This document shows positions 27,586 to 36,894 of a stretch of DNA of 64,000 nt, piece after piece (position 1 is the stretch's first letter; the number at the start of each line of letters is the position of its first letter). The notes under the pieces are model-generated. The model saw only the letters and a program-made list of their open reading frames with translations. It was not told the origin of the DNA and did no database searches. The DNA comes from Flagellimonas olearia. GTDB lineage: Bacteria; Bacteroidota; Bacteroidia; Flavobacteriales; Flavobacteriaceae. The position numbers and the translations under genes were made by a program. The stretch lies in assembly GCF_009184425.1 (NCBI RefSeq), contig NZ_WELG01000001.1:927770-991769 (forward strand), written 5' to 3'.

Positions 27586-28443
27586 ATGACAAAGATTAGG
27601 ATTGCGGTTCAAAAAAGTGGCCGGTTAAATGAGGATTCCCTCGCAATTTTGAAGGATTGTGGTATTTCCATAGACAATGGAAAGGATCAGTTAAAAGCCA
27701 CGGCCCGAAATTTCCCCTTGGAGGTGTTTTACCTTCGTAATGGGGATATTCCACAGTACCTAAGGGATGGGGTAGTGGATATTGCCATCATTGGGGAAAA
27801 TGTGTTGGTGGAAAAAGGGCAGGACATTTCCGTTGTTGAAAAACTGAACTTTTCCAAATGCCGGGTCTCCTTGGCAGTTCCGAAGGGAGTAAAATACAAC
27901 TCGGTAAAAGACTTGGAAGGAAAAAAAATAGCAACCTCTTATCCCAATACGGTAAATGGATATTTGAAATCTAAAGGCGTTACGGCAGATTTGCACATTA
28001 TCAACGGTTCTGTGGAAATTGCCCCAAACATTGGATTGGCCGATGGTATTTGCGATATTGTCTCTAGTGGAAGCACCCTCTTCAAGAACAATTTAAAAGA
28101 GGTCGATGTGATCTTGACCAGTGAAGCTGTTTTGGCGGTATCGCCCACCATATCCGAAGAGCGCATGGAGATTTTGAAAAAAATCCAGTTTAGGATAAAA
28201 TCGGTATTACAAGCACGCCAGAACAAATATGTATTGCTGAATGCACCCAATGACAAGTTGGACGAGATCATTTCGCTTTTGCCCGGAATGCGCAGTCCAA
28301 CAGTATTGCCGTTGGCAGAAGAGGGCTGGAGCTCCGTACATTCAGTAATTACGAGGGATACCTTTTGGGAGGTCATTGATGCCCTCAAACAAGCCGGGGC
28401 CGAAGGAATTTTGGTATGTCCTATTGAAAAAATGGTACTGTAG
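27586..28443 (+). CDS. hisG: ATP phosphoribosyltransferase, long form
   Basis: 285 aa; first, feedback-inhibited step of histidine synthesis. N-terminal catalytic region begins MTKIRIAVQKSGRLNEDSLA; the PRPP-binding segment DIVSSGSTLFKNNL is near residue 165; the C-terminal ACT-like histidine-binding domain (about 215-285) shows this is the long, HisZ-independent form. ATG 27586 is used; upstream in-frame codons lie in the attenuator. Stop TAG overlaps the hisD start GTG. Confidence 0.96.
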   Translation: MTKIRIAVQKSGRLNEDSLAILKDCGISIDNGKDQLKATARNFPLEVFYLRNGDIPQYLRDGVVDIAIIGENVLVEKGQDISVVEKLNFSKCRVSLAVPKGVKYNSVKDLEGKKIATSYPNTVNGYLKSKGVTADLHIINGSVEIAPNIGLADGICDIVSSGSTLFKNNLKEVDVILTSEAVLAVSPTISEERMEILKKIQFRIKSVLQARQNKYVLLNAPNDKLDEIISLLPGMRSPTVLPLAEEGWSSVHSVITRDTFWEVIDALKQAGAEGILVCPIEKMVL

Positions 28444-29726
28444 TGAAGCGAATAAATTTTCCAGAAAGAGAAAATTGGGAAGGAATCTTAAAAAGACCCA
28501 CCCAAACCGTATCCGATATTGAGGGTACGGTCAATACTATCTTTGAAGAGATGAAATCCGGAGGGGATGCCGTTGTCAAAAAATATACGGAACGCTTTGA
28601 TGGGGTTGCCTTGAACAATTTCAAAGTGACTTCAGATGAAATACAAAAGGCATCCGAATCCGTTTCCGAGGAGTTGCAACAAGCCATTAGCCTGGCACAA
28701 AACAACATTGAAAAGTTTCATGCGGCACAACGTACGGAAAGGGTAGAAGTGGAAACCATGCCCGGGGTATCCTGCTGGCAGGAAAAGAGACCCATCCAAA
28801 AAGTTGGATTGTACATCCCAGGGGGTTCCGCGCCACTTTTTTCCACTATTTTGATGTTGGCCATTCCAGCCAAACTGGCGGGTTGTACAGAAATTGTACT
28901 CTGTACACCCCCAGACAAGAAAGGGGAAATCAACCCTGCCATTCTGTATACCGCACAACTTTGCGGGGTAACCCAAATCTATAAAGTAGGAGGTATACAG
29001 GCCATTGCGGGAATGACCTTTGGAACGGAATCCATCCCTAAAGTTTATAAAATCTTTGGCCCAGGAAACCAATTCGTTACCGTGGCCAAGCAACTGGCTA
29101 CAAAATATGGGGTGGCCATTGACATGCCTGCCGGACCTAGTGAACTTTTGGTGGTGGCAGATGATACGGCCAATCCAGCTTTTGTAGCGTCTGATTTGTT
29201 GAGTCAGGCCGAACATGGTGCCGATAGTCAGGTAATTTTGGTATCAACCTCAGAGAGTTTGATCAATGCCGTAGAGGAGGAAATAAAGACTCAGCTAAAA
29301 GTGTTGCCTAGAGTTTCCATTGCTGAAAAAGCCATTGCCAACAGCAAATTGATTCAGGTGAAAAATGACCAAGAAGCCTTGGATTTGATCAACGAATATG
29401 GTCCCGAACACTTTATTGTATGTGTTGAAAATGAAGGCTTTTACCTTGATGGCATCCAAAATGCCGGTTCGGTGTTTATAGGGAACTATACCCCGGAAAG
29501 TGCTGGGGATTATGCTTCAGGAACCAATCACACCTTGCCCACCAATGGGTATGCCAAGCAGTACAGCGGTGTAAACCTGGATAGTTTCATGAAAAGCATG
29601 ACCTTTCAAAAAATATCCGAAGAAGGCATAGATAGAATTGGAAATGCCATAGAACTCATGGCCGAAGCGGAAGGCCTTCAAGCACACAAAAATGCAGTGA
29701 CCCTAAGATTAAAACGCTCCAAATGA
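28443..29726 (+). CDS. hisD: Histidinol dehydrogenase
   Basis: 427 aa zinc enzyme carrying out the last two oxidations (histidinol to histidine). Family motifs: GLYIPGGSAPLFSTILMLAIPA, GPGNQFVTVAKQ, the DMPAGPSELLVVADDTANP signature with metal/catalytic segment SQAEHGADSQV, and the late GPEHF. GTG start overlapping the hisG stop by one base. Confidence 0.97.
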   Translation: MKRINFPERENWEGILKRPTQTVSDIEGTVNTIFEEMKSGGDAVVKKYTERFDGVALNNFKVTSDEIQKASESVSEELQQAISLAQNNIEKFHAAQRTERVEVETMPGVSCWQEKRPIQKVGLYIPGGSAPLFSTILMLAIPAKLAGCTEIVLCTPPDKKGEINPAILYTAQLCGVTQIYKVGGIQAIAGMTFGTESIPKVYKIFGPGNQFVTVAKQLATKYGVAIDMPAGPSELLVVADDTANPAFVASDLLSQAEHGADSQVILVSTSESLINAVEEEIKTQLKVLPRVSIAEKAIANSKLIQVKNDQEALDLINEYGPEHFIVCVENEGFYLDGIQNAGSVFIGNYTPESAGDYASGTNHTLPTNGYAKQYSGVNLDSFMKSMTFQKISEEGIDRIGNAIELMAEAEGLQAHKNAVTLRLKRSK

Positions 29727-30772
29727 AAGCTGTATTCAACATAAAAAATATGGTCAGGGCTTCCGTGGACCAATTGAAACCCTATTCCTCCGCACGGGAT
29801 GAATATGTTTCGGACGGTTCTGAAATGATTTTCTTGGATGCCAACGAGAATCCGTTTGAGAACGGTGTCAATCGCTATCCAGATCCCTACCAGAGAAGCC
29901 TAAAATCACTCTTGGCCGAACAAAAAGGAGTTTCTGAGAGCAACATGCTTCTGGGAAATGGCAGTGATGAAGTGTTGGATCTTATTTTTAGGGCATTTTG
30001 TGAGCCTAATCGGGACAACATCATCACCTTGCCACCCACGTATGGCATGTACAAGGTTCTGGCGGGCATCAACGCGGTGGAGAACCGGGAAGTATTGCTG
30101 ACACCGGATTTTGAACCCAACGTCCCTGAAACCCTGAAAGTGGTGGATGGGAACACCAAGTTGTTGTTCATTTGTTCACCAAACAACCCCACAGGAAACA
30201 CCTTTACGGTGGATAAGGTGCAACAGTTATTGGAATCTTTTCAAGGGTTGGTAGTTATTGATGAAGCCTATATTGATTTTTCAGAAGAAGAGAGTTGGGT
30301 AAGTAAATTGGCGGGGTATCCCAATTTGATAGTGACCCAAACCCTTTCCAAAGCCTACGGTTTGGCGGGTATTCGACTTGGGATTTGTTATGCTTCGGAA
30401 GAAATTATTGCCATTTTAAACAAGATCAAACCACCCTATAATGTCAATCAGCTTACACAGCAACAGGCTTTGCAACGTTTGTTGAACCAAGATGCGGTTG
30501 CCACTGAAGTCAACCAGATACTAATGGAACGAACGGCATTGATCCAGGCATTAAAAGCGTTGGCTTTTGTACAGGAAATATATCCAACAGATGCTAATTT
30601 TGTGTTGGTCAAGGTGGATGATGCCAATAAACGATATCAACAACTATTGGAGCAAAAAGTGGTGGTACGTAATAGAAGTACCCAACCCTTATGCGAAAAT
30701 ACCCTTCGGTTCACCGTTGGGACCCCAGAAGAGAACAAAACATTGATAGCCATTTTAAAACAACTACCATAA
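29723..30772 (+). CDS. hisC: Histidinol-phosphate aminotransferase
   Basis: 349 aa PLP enzyme, fold type I. Substrate arm region [28 protein letters not shown], and Schiff-base lysine in [16 protein letters not shown] are visible. ATGA overlap with hisD (4 bases) indicates translational coupling. Confidence 0.97.
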   Translation: MKAVFNIKNMVRASVDQLKPYSSARDEYVSDGSEMIFLDANENPFENGVNRYPDPYQRSLKSLLAEQKGVSESNMLLGNGSDEVLDLIFRAFCEPNRDNIITLPPTYGMYKVLAGINAVENREVLLTPDFEPNVPETLKVVDGNTKLLFICSPNNPTGNTFTVDKVQQLLESFQGLVVIDEAYIDFSEEESWVSKLAGYPNLIVTQTLSKAYGLAGIRLGICYASEEIIAILNKIKPPYNVNQLTQQQALQRLLNQDAVATEVNQILMERTALIQALKALAFVQEIYPTDANFVLVKVDDANKRYQQLLEQKVVVRNRSTQPLCENTLRFTVGTPEENKTLIAILKQLP

Positions 30773-31908
30773 TGGGCAAGAAAGTATTATTTATTGATCG
30801 TGACGGGACCATTATAAAGGAAACGGCCGACGAACAGATTGATGCATTTGAGAAGATGATTTTTTATCCCAAGGCATTCACGTTTCTGGGGAAGATTGCC
30901 AAGGAATTCGATTATGAATTGGTCATGATCACCAACCAAGATGGTTTGGGTACGGATATTTTTCCAGAAGATACCTTTTGGCCGGTACACAATTTTATCA
31001 TGAAATCTTTTGAGAATGAAGGAGTGGTTTTCGACGAAGTGTTTATTGATCGAACCTTTCCCAAGGACAATGCCAATACCCGTAAACCCGGAACCGGCAT
31101 GTTGACCTCTTATTTTTCCGATGCCTATGATTTGGAGAATTCCTTTGTGATCGGAGATCGCTTGACGGATGTGGAATTGGCCAAAAATTTGGGTGCGAAG
31201 GGAATCTTCATCAATGACGACACCCATTTGGGGACAGGCGAGATTACGGTAAAACGTGAAGAGTTGGACGAGTTTATCGCCTTAGAGAGCAATGATTGGG
31301 AAAAAATCTATGAGTTTTTAAAACTGGAAAACCGTATTGGTGAAATTTCAAGAAAGACCAACGAAACGGATATCCAAATCAAATTGAATCTGGATGGCAC
31401 CGGGAAAAGTGACATCCAAACCGGATTGGCCTTCTTTGACCATATGTTAGATCAGTTGGCCCGTCACGGACAAATGGATTTGGACATCAAGGTGGATGGC
31501 GATTTGGAAGTGGACGAACACCATACCATCGAGGATACGGCCATTGCTTTGGGCGAAGTGTTTTCAAAAGCCTTGGGCAATAAATTGGGAATAGAACGCT
31601 ACGGTTTTTGTTTGCCCATGGATGATTGTCTGGCCCAAGTGGCCATAGATTTCGGCGGAAGAAATTGGCTGGTGTGGGATGCTGAGTTCAAAAGGGAAAA
31701 AGTAGGGGACATGCCCACTGAAATGTTCCTGCATTTCTTTAAATCCTTCACGGACGGAGCCAAGGCCAATTTGAACATCAAAGCAGAAGGTGACAATGAA
31801 CACCACAAAATAGAGGCTATTTTCAAAGCTTTTGCCAAGTCCATTAAAATGGCCGTGAAGCGGGATGCCGAGAAGATGGTATTGCCCTCAACCAAGGGCG
31901 TATTATAA
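30772..31908 (+). CDS. hisB: Bifunctional histidinol-phosphatase / imidazoleglycerol-phosphate dehydratase
   Basis: 378 aa. Residues about 1-165 are a HAD phosphatase with the nucleophile motif DRDGT (FIDRDGTII) and CFxH-less metal region typical of this branch; residues about 185-378 are IGP dehydratase with [30 protein letters not shown] and the matching [19 protein letters not shown] at 30772 shares a base with the hisC stop (TAATG). Last gene before a palindromic repeat that separates it from hisH. Confidence 0.96.
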   Translation: MGKKVLFIDRDGTIIKETADEQIDAFEKMIFYPKAFTFLGKIAKEFDYELVMITNQDGLGTDIFPEDTFWPVHNFIMKSFENEGVVFDEVFIDRTFPKDNANTRKPGTGMLTSYFSDAYDLENSFVIGDRLTDVELAKNLGAKGIFINDDTHLGTGEITVKREELDEFIALESNDWEKIYEFLKLENRIGEISRKTNETDIQIKLNLDGTGKSDIQTGLAFFDHMLDQLARHGQMDLDIKVDGDLEVDEHHTIEDTAIALGEVFSKALGNKLGIERYGFCLPMDDCLAQVAIDFGGRNWLVWDAEFKREKVGDMPTEMFLHFFKSFTDGAKANLNIKAEGDNEHHKIEAIFKAFAKSIKMAVKRDAEKMVLPSTKGVL

Positions 31909-31913
31909 ACTAG

Positions 31914-31972
31914 GTCATTTCGAAGGAGTTTATGACTGAGAAATCTAGATTTCTCACTACGTTCGAAATGAC
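31914..31972. repeat. REP-like nested palindrome within the histidine operon
   Basis: Outer perfect 11-bp inverted repeat GTCATTTCGAA (31914-31924) with TTCGAAATGAC (31962-31972), enclosing a perfect 18-bp palindrome GAGAAATCTAGATTTCTC (31938-31955). Read on the minus strand it gives GTCATTTCGAACGTAGTGAG, a sequence type I recall as a dispersed intergenic repeat in flavobacterial genomes. Only one copy was noticed in this window. It fills most of the 83-base hisB-hisH gap and could stabilise or split the operon mRNA. Confidence 0.75.
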
Positions 31973-31991
31973 AACATACACATTACTATAA

Positions 31992-32576
31992 ATGAAGTTG
32001 GTGATAATCGATTACGGTGCAGGAAACATCCAAAGCATCAAGTTTGCCATACAACGCTTGGGGTTTGAAGCGGTCTTGAGCCATGATGCCGAAGAAATCC
32101 GGCAAGCGGACAAAGTTATTTTTCCCGGTGTGGGAGAGGCCAGTTCGGCGATGGCAAAGCTTCGGGACACTGGTTTGGACAAACTCATTCCCACGTTGAA
32201 GCAACCTGTTTTGGGCATTTGTCTTGGTATGCAACTCATGTGCAGCTCTTCGGAGGAAGGGAATACAACCGGTCTGGGCATTTTTGATTTGGACGTGGTT
32301 AAGTTTCCCAATACCGTAAAAGTTCCCCAAATTGGGTGGAACCAAATCACAGAACTCCAATCCGATTTGTTCAAGGGAGTCCCTGAAAAATCCTATATCT
32401 ACCTAGTGCATAGTTTTTATGCCCCAAAGGGTGAGGACACCATTGCAGAATCCGATTATGCATTGCCCTATAGTGCTGCATTGCAGAAAGATAATTTTTA
32501 CGGGGTTCAATTCCACCCTGAGAAAAGTAGCGAGGTGGGCAGTACCATTTTAGAAAACTTTTTAAAGGTGATTTGA
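31992..32576 (+). CDS. hisH: Imidazole glycerol phosphate synthase subunit HisH
   Basis: 194 aa class I glutamine amidotransferase supplying ammonia to HisF. Catalytic Cys in GICLGMQLM (near 78), then the oxyanion-loop region, and the His/Glu pair in GVQFHPEKS near the C-terminus. Normal length. The next start is 1 base after its stop codon. Confidence 0.96.
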   Translation: MKLVIIDYGAGNIQSIKFAIQRLGFEAVLSHDAEEIRQADKVIFPGVGEASSAMAKLRDTGLDKLIPTLKQPVLGICLGMQLMCSSSEEGNTTGLGIFDLDVVKFPNTVKVPQIGWNQITELQSDLFKGVPEKSYIYLVHSFYAPKGEDTIAESDYALPYSAALQKDNFYGVQFHPEKSSEVGSTILENFLKVI

Positions 32577-32577
32577 T

Positions 32578-33000
32578 ATGGAATACTATATCTCATCGGA
32601 CAAGGATAAATTGGATGTTCCCAGAATCCACCAAGAGGTGAAATCTACCTATTGGGGTGGCTATAGGACACCGGAAATGACTCAAAAGACTATCGATACC
32701 TGCCTTTGCTTTGGGGTATATTCCCATGAGGGTGAACAAGTGGGTTTTGCCCGTGTATTGACCGATAAAGTGGTTTTTGCCTACCTTATGGATGTCATCA
32801 TTTTTGAACCACACAAAGGAAAAGGATTGGGGAAAAAGTTGGTAGCTACTATTCTGGAGCATCCAGATATCAAAGCGGTTCACACCGTTGGATTGAAGAC
32901 CATGGATGCCCACGGACTATATGAACCGTTGGGATTTGCAAGGATAGGAGACTCTCCTTTGTGGATGGCCAAGGACAACGCTAAATACGATTACGAATGA
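32578..33000 (+). CDS. GNAT family N-acetyltransferase embedded in the his operon
   Basis: 140 aa. The acetyl-CoA binding motif is visible as [20 protein letters not shown] (R/QxxGxG/A-type loop KGKGLG, about 80-86). Substrate unknown. It begins 1 base after hisH and its stop overlaps hisA by 4 bases (ATGA), so it is translated from the operon mRNA. GNAT proteins have no step in histidine synthesis; acetylation of an intermediate or an unrelated hitchhiker are both possible. Confidence 0.88.
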   Translation: MEYYISSDKDKLDVPRIHQEVKSTYWGGYRTPEMTQKTIDTCLCFGVYSHEGEQVGFARVLTDKVVFAYLMDVIIFEPHKGKGLGKKLVATILEHPDIKAVHTVGLKTMDAHGLYEPLGFARIGDSPLWMAKDNAKYDYE

Positions 33001-33776
33001 GACTGATTCCAGCTATAGATATTATTGAGGGGAAATGTGTTCGTCTTTCCAAAGGCGACTACAATACCAAGAAAGTTTACAATGAAGATCCCGTGGAAGT
33101 GGCCAAGGAATTCGAGGCCCATGGGATTCAAAACCTCCATTTAGTGGATTTGGATGGGGCAAAATCCAGGCATATAGTCAACCACAAGGTATTGGAAAAC
33201 ATTGCTTCCAAAACCAATTTAAAGATTGACTTTGGGGGCGGTCTAAAAACCGATCAGGACCTTCACATTGCTTTTGAGAGTGGGGCCCATCAAATAACAG
33301 GAGGGAGCATTGCCGTTAAGAATTCGGACGTTTTTTTAGGTTGGTTGGAGAATTATGGTCCCAATAAAATCATTCTTGGCGCCGATGCCCAAAATGAGAA
33401 AGTAGCGGTTTCGGGCTGGCAGGAGGAATCCGATCAAGAATTGGTTCCTTTTATCCAGTCTTACCAAAAGCAGGGAATCCGATATGTGATCTGCACTGAT
33501 ATTGGCAAGGATGGCATGTTGGAAGGGCCTTCTTTCGAACTGTATAAAAAAATCATCTCCAACACCATGAAACATGAGACCATGATTACAGGAAGTGGTG
33601 TGGAGGACAAAGAGGTAATCGGCATCAACCTCATTGCCAGTGGTGGTATTTCAACTTTTGACGAACTGCCCAAACTTGCCGAAATGGGCTGCGAGGGAAC
33701 CATCATTGGAAAGGCCATTTATGAAAACCGAATCAGTTTAAAGCAATTGGAAGCTTATATTCTTCAAAATGGATAA
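32997..33776 (+). CDS. hisA: ProFAR isomerase (HisA)
   Basis: 259 aa TIM barrel; isomerises ProFAR to PRFAR. N-terminal catalytic Asp in [35 protein letters not shown], second Asp in [14 protein letters not shown] and phosphate-binding IASGGIS. There is an insertion of about 15-18 residues ([19 protein letters not shown]) just before the beta-strand leading to IASGGIS, making it longer than the usual ~240 aa. It overlaps both neighbours (GNAT by 4, DinB by 8 bases). Confidence 0.95.
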   Translation: MRLIPAIDIIEGKCVRLSKGDYNTKKVYNEDPVEVAKEFEAHGIQNLHLVDLDGAKSRHIVNHKVLENIASKTNLKIDFGGGLKTDQDLHIAFESGAHQITGGSIAVKNSDVFLGWLENYGPNKIILGADAQNEKVAVSGWQEESDQELVPFIQSYQKQGIRYVICTDIGKDGMLEGPSFELYKKIISNTMKHETMITGSGVEDKEVIGINLIASGGISTFDELPKLAEMGCEGTIIGKAIYENRISLKQLEAYILQNG

Positions 33777-34284
33777 GGAAAAGCAACTTCAGGAAGAACT
33801 CATCTGGAATGTGGGCTATCGCATGGACGAAAGTCTACGCATGATCACAATCTGTCTGGACCAACTTCCGGAGTCCGATATCTGGAAGAAACCCAATGCA
33901 TCGGCCAACAGCATAGGAAACCTTATCCTGCACCTTTGCGGCAACATTACCCAATACGGGATTGCCTCCATCCAGAATTTGGAGGATACCCGTTCACGTG
34001 ATGAGGAGTTTTCCGTTTCGTCCGGGTTCACCAAGGCAGAGCTTCTGAAAAAGCTCAGTGATACCATTGATGAGGCCAAGAGGGCCTTTTATGAAGCTCC
34101 CTTGGAAGAATTGTTGCGAAGGAGGGCCGTACAGGGATTCCAATTTTCTGGAGTGGGCAATATCATCCATGTGGCGGAACATTTATCCTATCATACCGGA
34201 CAGATTGCCCTATGGACCAAATTGTTGAAGGATACCGATTTGGGGTTCTATAAGAATGTAGACTTGAATATTAAAAATGAATAA
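33769..34284 (+). CDS. DinB superfamily protein embedded in the his operon
   Basis: 171 aa helical-bundle protein. The family pattern of three metal-ligand positions fits [14 protein letters not shown] (His near 47), and the late [17 protein letters not shown] (about 129-146), which is a strong DinB/DUF1572-like signature. It overlaps hisA by 8 bases and precedes hisF by 13. The reaction is unknown; possible roles are a thiol-transferase or a detoxification function linked to the operon only by position. Confidence 0.82.
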   Translation: MDKEKQLQEELIWNVGYRMDESLRMITICLDQLPESDIWKKPNASANSIGNLILHLCGNITQYGIASIQNLEDTRSRDEEFSVSSGFTKAELLKKLSDTIDEAKRAFYEAPLEELLRRRAVQGFQFSGVGNIIHVAEHLSYHTGQIALWTKLLKDTDLGFYKNVDLNIKNE

Positions 34285-34297
34285 CGCTTAGACCCAT

Positions 34298-35053
34298 ATG
34301 CTTACAAAACGTATCATACCCTGTTTGGACATCAAGGACGGAAGAACTGTAAAAGGCGTCAATTTTGTGGACTTGCGCGATGCAGGGGACCCTGTGGAAC
34401 TTGCAGCCATCTATGCCCAAGAAGGGGCCGATGAGTTGGTGTTCTTGGACATTTCAGCCACCGAGGAGAAACGAAAGACCTTGGCAGAGTTGGTGTACCA
34501 CGTTGCCGAAACCATCAACATTCCCTTTACCGTAGGTGGGGGCATCTCATCGGTTGAGGATGTGGATATCCTTCTAAAAAATGGTGCCGACAAGGTCTCC
34601 ATCAATTCTTCGGCCGTGAAACGACCTGAGCTGATCAATGAATTGGTGGCCAAATTTGGTTCCCAATGTATTGTAGTGGCCATAGACGCCAAGCAAATTG
34701 ATGGGCAATGGATAGTACACTTGGTTGGCGGTAAGGTTCCCACGGAAATGGACCTCTTTGAATGGGCCAAGGAAGTGGAACAACGGGGTGCCGGGGAAAT
34801 CCTGTTCACCTCCATGGACCATGATGGTACCAAAAATGGTTTCGCCAATGAGGCCCTCGCCAAATTATCAGATTTAGTGAACATTCCCATCATTGCTTCG
34901 GGTGGAGCCGGGACCATTCCCCACTTTACGGATTCGTTTAAAGATGGAAAAGCGGATGCTGCCTTGGCCGCAAGCGTATTTCACTTTAAGGAAATTGAAA
35001 TAAAGGATTTAAAAAACGAACTGAAGGAAGAAGGAATTCCTGTAAGAATTTAG
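34298..35053 (+). CDS. hisF: Imidazole glycerol phosphate synthase subunit HisF
   Basis: 251 aa TIM barrel cyclase joining PRFAR and ammonia to give IGP and [25 protein letters not shown] (catalytic Asp), [20 protein letters not shown] (second Asp), [12 protein letters not shown] and IASGGAG are all intact. Confidence 0.97.
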   Translation: MLTKRIIPCLDIKDGRTVKGVNFVDLRDAGDPVELAAIYAQEGADELVFLDISATEEKRKTLAELVYHVAETINIPFTVGGGISSVEDVDILLKNGADKVSINSSAVKRPELINELVAKFGSQCIVVAIDAKQIDGQWIVHLVGGKVPTEMDLFEWAKEVEQRGAGEILFTSMDHDGTKNGFANEALAKLSDLVNIPIIASGGAGTIPHFTDSFKDGKADAALAASVFHFKEIEIKDLKNELKEEGIPVRI

Positions 35054-35056
35054 GAT

Positions 35057-35656
35057 ATGAAAATAGATTTCACCAAAAGCCCGGATGGGCTGATACCGGC
35101 CATCATCCAAGACGCAAGCACTAAGAATGTTCTGATGCTAGGCTACATGGACCAAGAGGCCTTTGATACCACCCAAAAAACCCAAAAGGTCACTTTTTTT
35201 AGCCGTAGCAAGCAACGTTTATGGACCAAAGGGGAGGAAAGTGGTAACTTTTTGGAACTCGTCGATATAAAAAATGATTGTGACAGCGACACCCTGTTGG
35301 TATCCGTCAATCCGGTAGGGCCTACTTGCCACAAAGGAACCGATACCTGCTGGGCCGAGGAAAACACCCAAACCTATGGTTTTCTATCTACTTTGGAGCA
35401 AATCATCACCTCCAGAAAGAACGACCAGGAAAATCCGGATAGCTATGTGGCTTCCCTATTTCGAAAAGGCATCAACAAGATTGCCCAAAAAGTGGGTGAG
35501 GAAGCTGTGGAAACTGTGATCGAGGCCAAGGATAATGATGAAGAACTATTTTTGAATGAAAGTGCCGATTTGCTCTTCCACTATTTGATTTTGCTGCAGG
35601 CCAAGGGATATACCTTGGAGGATATTGTACAGACCCTTCAGAAACGGCACAAGTAA
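35057..35656 (+). CDS. hisI: Bifunctional phosphoribosyl-AMP cyclohydrolase / phosphoribosyl-ATP pyrophosphohydrolase
   Basis: 199 aa HisIE fusion. HisI part (about 1-110) has the metal-binding CDSDTLLV and GPTCHKGTDTCW cysteines; HisE part (about 110-199) has the EEAVETVIEAKD helix. Last gene of the histidine operon; together with hisG, D, C, B, H, A and F it makes the pathway complete in this window. A weak AGCGTT/AACGCT hairpin (35664-35687) follows without a T tract. Confidence 0.97.
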   Translation: MKIDFTKSPDGLIPAIIQDASTKNVLMLGYMDQEAFDTTQKTQKVTFFSRSKQRLWTKGEESGNFLELVDIKNDCDSDTLLVSVNPVGPTCHKGTDTCWAEENTQTYGFLSTLEQIITSRKNDQENPDSYVASLFRKGINKIAQKVGEEAVETVIEAKDNDEELFLNESADLLFHYLILLQAKGYTLEDIVQTLQKRHK

Positions 35657-35719
35657 GCCATAGCGTTAAGTTTTCTTTAAACGCTGAGCCATTAGATCAA
35701 AATGCGTTAATTTTATGTA

Positions 35720-36886
35720 ATGGCTATGAATACAAGAAAAGGGTTTCGTTTTACCACTTACGAAGCGCCGGACCAAACCCCGTTCGAAAAACTCTTTGAG
35801 ATTTTTCAGGAACTCATTACACATACTTCGGGTGATGTAGAGGAAGCTTTGGACTGGCTCCGGGAGTTGGACAAGGAGTACGAACTTACCGATGACGACT
35901 ATACCATTGATGATTTTATAGAGGACCTCAAGGCAAAGGGCTATATCCGAGAGGAATTTGATACAGATAACCCGGAAGGGGGACAAGGCGAGGAAGGTGA
36001 TGAAGATGAATCAGGAAGGGGCAATCTATCCATTACCGCCAAATTGGAGCGTATGTTGCGGCAGCGGGCCTTGGACCAAATCTTCGGAAAACTCAAGCGT
36101 AGCGGTGCCGGGAACCATAGAACCGGAAAATCAGGCAGAGGCGATGAGCATACGGGAGAATTTCGGGAATATCGTTTTGGGGATGCCCTGGAACATATTT
36201 CCATGACCGAAAGTCTTAAAAATGCCCAAGTAAACCATGGACTGGACAGCTTCTCATTGAATGAGGATGACCTTGTAGTGGAAGACACCCAGCATAAGGC
36301 CCAGATGAGTACGGTCTTGATGATCGATATCAGCCATAGTATGATCCTCTACGGTGAAGACCGGATTACCCCGGCCAAGAAAGTGGCCATGGCCCTGGCG
36401 GAATTGATTACCACTAGATATCCCAAAGACACCTTGGATATTTTGGTTTTTGGAAACGATGCTTGGCCCATTCCCATCAAGGATCTTCCCTACCTAAAGG
36501 TAGGACCCTACCATACGAATACCGTGGCTGGTCTACAGTTGGCCATGGACATGCTCCGAAGAAAACGGAACACCAACAAACAGATCTTCATGATCACGGA
36601 TGGAAAACCTTCCTGTCTAAGACTCCCCAATGGTGATTATTACAAAAACAGTGTTGGGCTGGATGATTATATTGTGGAAAAGTGCTATGCCATGGCCCAA
36701 CAGGCCCGAAAGCTCCATATTCCCATAACCACATTCATGATTGCCCAAGACCCTTATTTGATGCAGTTTGTGAGGGAGTTTACCCAAGCCAACAGGGGCA
36801 AGGCGTTTTACACAGGTTTAAAAGGGTTGGGAGAAATGATTTTTGAGGACTACGAACAAAATCGAAAAAGACGAATCAAAGGATAA
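35720..36886 (+). CDS. VWA domain-containing protein
   Basis: 388 aa, no signal peptide, so cytoplasmic. N-terminal half is charged and helical (acidic stretch NPEGGQGEEGDEDESGRG); C-terminal VWA domain (about 190-380) begins with the MIDAS motif DISHS in VLMIDISHSM and carries the Asp in MITDGKPSC. It is 8 bases upstream of an AAA+ ATPase, the standard ChlD/ChlI- or MoxR/VWA-type pairing in which the ATPase and VWA protein work together in metal insertion or complex maturation. The target is unknown. Confidence 0.85.
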   Translation: MAMNTRKGFRFTTYEAPDQTPFEKLFEIFQELITHTSGDVEEALDWLRELDKEYELTDDDYTIDDFIEDLKAKGYIREEFDTDNPEGGQGEEGDEDESGRGNLSITAKLERMLRQRALDQIFGKLKRSGAGNHRTGKSGRGDEHTGEFREYRFGDALEHISMTESLKNAQVNHGLDSFSLNEDDLVVEDTQHKAQMSTVLMIDISHSMILYGEDRITPAKKVAMALAELITTRYPKDTLDILVFGNDAWPIPIKDLPYLKVGPYHTNTVAGLQLAMDMLRRKRNTNKQIFMITDGKPSCLRLPNGDYYKNSVGLDDYIVEKCYAMAQQARKLHIPITTFMIAQDPYLMQFVREFTQANRGKAFYTGLKGLGEMIFEDYEQNRKRRIKG

Positions 36887-36894
36887 CGATTTCT

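Noticed and set aside
35664-35687. Terminator after hisIE
   Set aside because: Weak interrupted hairpin without a T tract, so not listed as a terminator.
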